From Acidobacteriota bacterium (GTDB lineage: Bacteria > Acidobacteriota > UBA890): DNA of 7,959 nt. Position numbers and translations under genes: made by a program. The notes below the pieces were generated by a model. It searched no databases. It was not told the origin of the DNA and worked only from the letters and a program-made list of their open reading frames with translations. Below, in pieces: positions 7,065 to 7,959 of this stretch; the first letter of the stretch is position 1; each line of letters begins with the position of its first letter. The DNA is taken from the NCBI GenBank assembly GCA_030609765.1, contig JAUWTE010000127.1, forward strand, positions 1 through 7,959, given 5' to 3'.

Positions 7065-7959
7065 ATGAAGCGTCGTGTGACGCTCGTTCTTGTTCTTGTC
7101 TGGGGAGCAGGCGGCTTGTCGGCTCTAGTGGGAGCCGCCGGGCCGTCGCCCGATAGCCTTGCGGCGTCGACCTCGCCGATTGCGGCCGCCTCGGGAGTAG
7201 CGACGCCGGGGCAGGCGCAGGCGACCGCAGCCGATGAGTGGTCGGCCATGAAGCTCTGGTATCGGCAGCCGGCCGGGGCATGGAATGAGGCTCTGCCCGT
7301 CGGCAACGGCAGGCTCGGCGCCATGGTCTTCGGCCAGACCGCCCAGGAGCGCATCCAGTTCAACGAGGAGACGCTGTGGAGCGGGGGACCGTACGATCCC
7401 AGCAGAGATGGCGGCGCCGAAGCCCTACCGGAGATTCAGCGGCTGATTTTCGCTGGGGAGTACGCGAAGGCCCACGATCTGTTCGGCCGCACCATGATGG
7501 GCATCCCCTACGAGCAGATGAAGTACCAGCCGCTGGGGGACCTGCTGCTCGACTTTCCGGGCCACGACTCGGTTGATGACTACCGGCTCGAGCTCGATCT
7601 GGATACCGCCATTGTCACGGTTTCCTACCGAGTCGGCGACGTGACCTTCACCCGTGAGATCCTCTCGAGCCCCGTCGATCAGGTCATCGTGGTGCGCCTG
7701 ACCGCCGACCGTCCGAGGCAGATCTCTTTTTCCGCAACACTGCACGGGGCGAGAAACCAGGCGCACTCCAACTACGGCACCGACTACTTCTTGATGGACG
7801 GGCTGCCGCCGGACGGGCTCGTGATCACGGGAAAGAACAGCGACTTCTTGGGTATCGAGGGGAAGCTCCGCTACGAAGCTCGCGTGAAGGCGACCGCCGA
7901 GGGGGGCATCACGGAGGTCGACTACCGGACCTTGAGTGTTGATGATGCCGACGCCGTCA
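7065..7959 (+). CDS. Secreted glycoside hydrolase family 95 (alpha-L-fucosidase type), partial, cut at window end
   Basis: The visible 298 residues open with a signal peptide (MKRRVTLVLVLVWGAGG) and an Ala/Ser/Pro-rich linker to about residue 57. The GH95 N-terminal beta-sandwich region follows. Diagnostic family segments are WNEALPVGNGRLGAMVFG (73-90), IQFNEETLWSGGPYDP (97-112), YQPLGDLLLDF (154-164), YRLELDLDTA (173-182) and VTFTREILSSPVDQVIVVRL (193-212). GH95 enzymes are inverting alpha-L-fucosidases acting mainly on Fuc-alpha-1,2-Gal ends. Some members act on alpha-L-galactosides. The catalytic Glu/Asn/Asp residues lie in the (alpha/alpha)6 barrel beyond the window, so activity and exact substrate cannot be judged. 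The family is usually 750-800 residues, so over half is missing. The ATG at 7065 has GGAG seven bases upstream (7054-7057); an in-frame GTG at 7038 is less well placed. The gene is divergent from the M14 peptidase, which suggests joint use on glycan-rich material. Confidence 0.94.
   Translation, partial: MKRRVTLVLVLVWGAGGLSALVGAAGPSPDSLAASTSPIAAASGVATPGQAQATAADEWSAMKLWYRQPAGAWNEALPVGNGRLGAMVFGQTAQERIQFNEETLWSGGPYDPSRDGGAEALPEIQRLIFAGEYAKAHDLFGRTMMGIPYEQMKYQPLGDLLLDFPGHDSVDDYRLELDLDTAIVTVSYRVGDVTFTREILSSPVDQVIVVRLTADRPRQISFSATLHGARNQAHSNYGTDYFLMDGLPPDGLVITGKNSDFLGIEGKLRYEARVKATAEGGITEVDYRTLSVDDADAV

Noticed and set aside
6956..7363. N-terminal extension of the M14 peptidase to an ATG at 7363
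   Set aside because: It is antisense to the GH95 start and lies before a good GGAGG site and signal peptide at 6955.

Overview
The window is high-GC bacterial DNA with strong Shine-Dalgarno sites and Sec-type signal peptides on all four recognisable proteins. It holds no RNA gene, CRISPR array, transposase or phage gene. Large secreted Asp-box (BNR) propeller proteins paired with exported M14 peptidases are, from general knowledge, common in Acidobacteriota, Gemmatimonadota and some Proteobacteria. The sequence does not let me choose a phylum.

Layout. Positions 1-107 may be the Arg/Ser-rich C-terminal tail of an upstream gene. Positions 108-230 are non-coding and end in a perfect 11-bp inverted repeat that buries the ribosome-binding site of the first full gene. 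Two long tandem plus-strand genes follow (231-2918 and 2932-5283), separated by 13 bases. They are paralogues: secreted, sortilin/VPS10-like multi-bladed beta-propellers with eleven Asp-box motifs each at matching places. The first has an extra C-terminal FlgD-like Ig-type domain that the second lacks. Only four bases after the second propeller gene, a minus-strand gene (5288-6955) ends convergently. It encodes a secreted M14-family zinc carboxypeptidase with its zinc-ligand and catalytic motifs intact. A 109-base divergent intergenic region separates it from a plus-strand gene starting at 7065 and cut by the window edge. That gene is a secreted glycoside hydrolase of family 95 (alpha-L-fucosidase type), of which the N-terminal 298 residues are visible.

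How they may work together. Every complete product is predicted to be exported, and two are degradative enzymes, one for peptides and one for fucose- or galactose-containing glycans. A reasonable inference is a periplasmic or extracellular locus for scavenging glycoprotein or polysaccharide material. In that picture the propellers would bind ligand, act as scaffolds, or be enzymes of unknown activity. No visible sequence proves co-regulation. The propeller pair is very likely one operon. The peptidase and GH95 genes form a divergent pair.

The most unusual points are the SD-sequestering hairpin before the propeller operon, the diverged tandem propellers with an asymmetric C-terminal domain, and the conserved His/Asp cluster and single cysteine they share. 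I did not find a clearly novel defence, mobile or RNA system.
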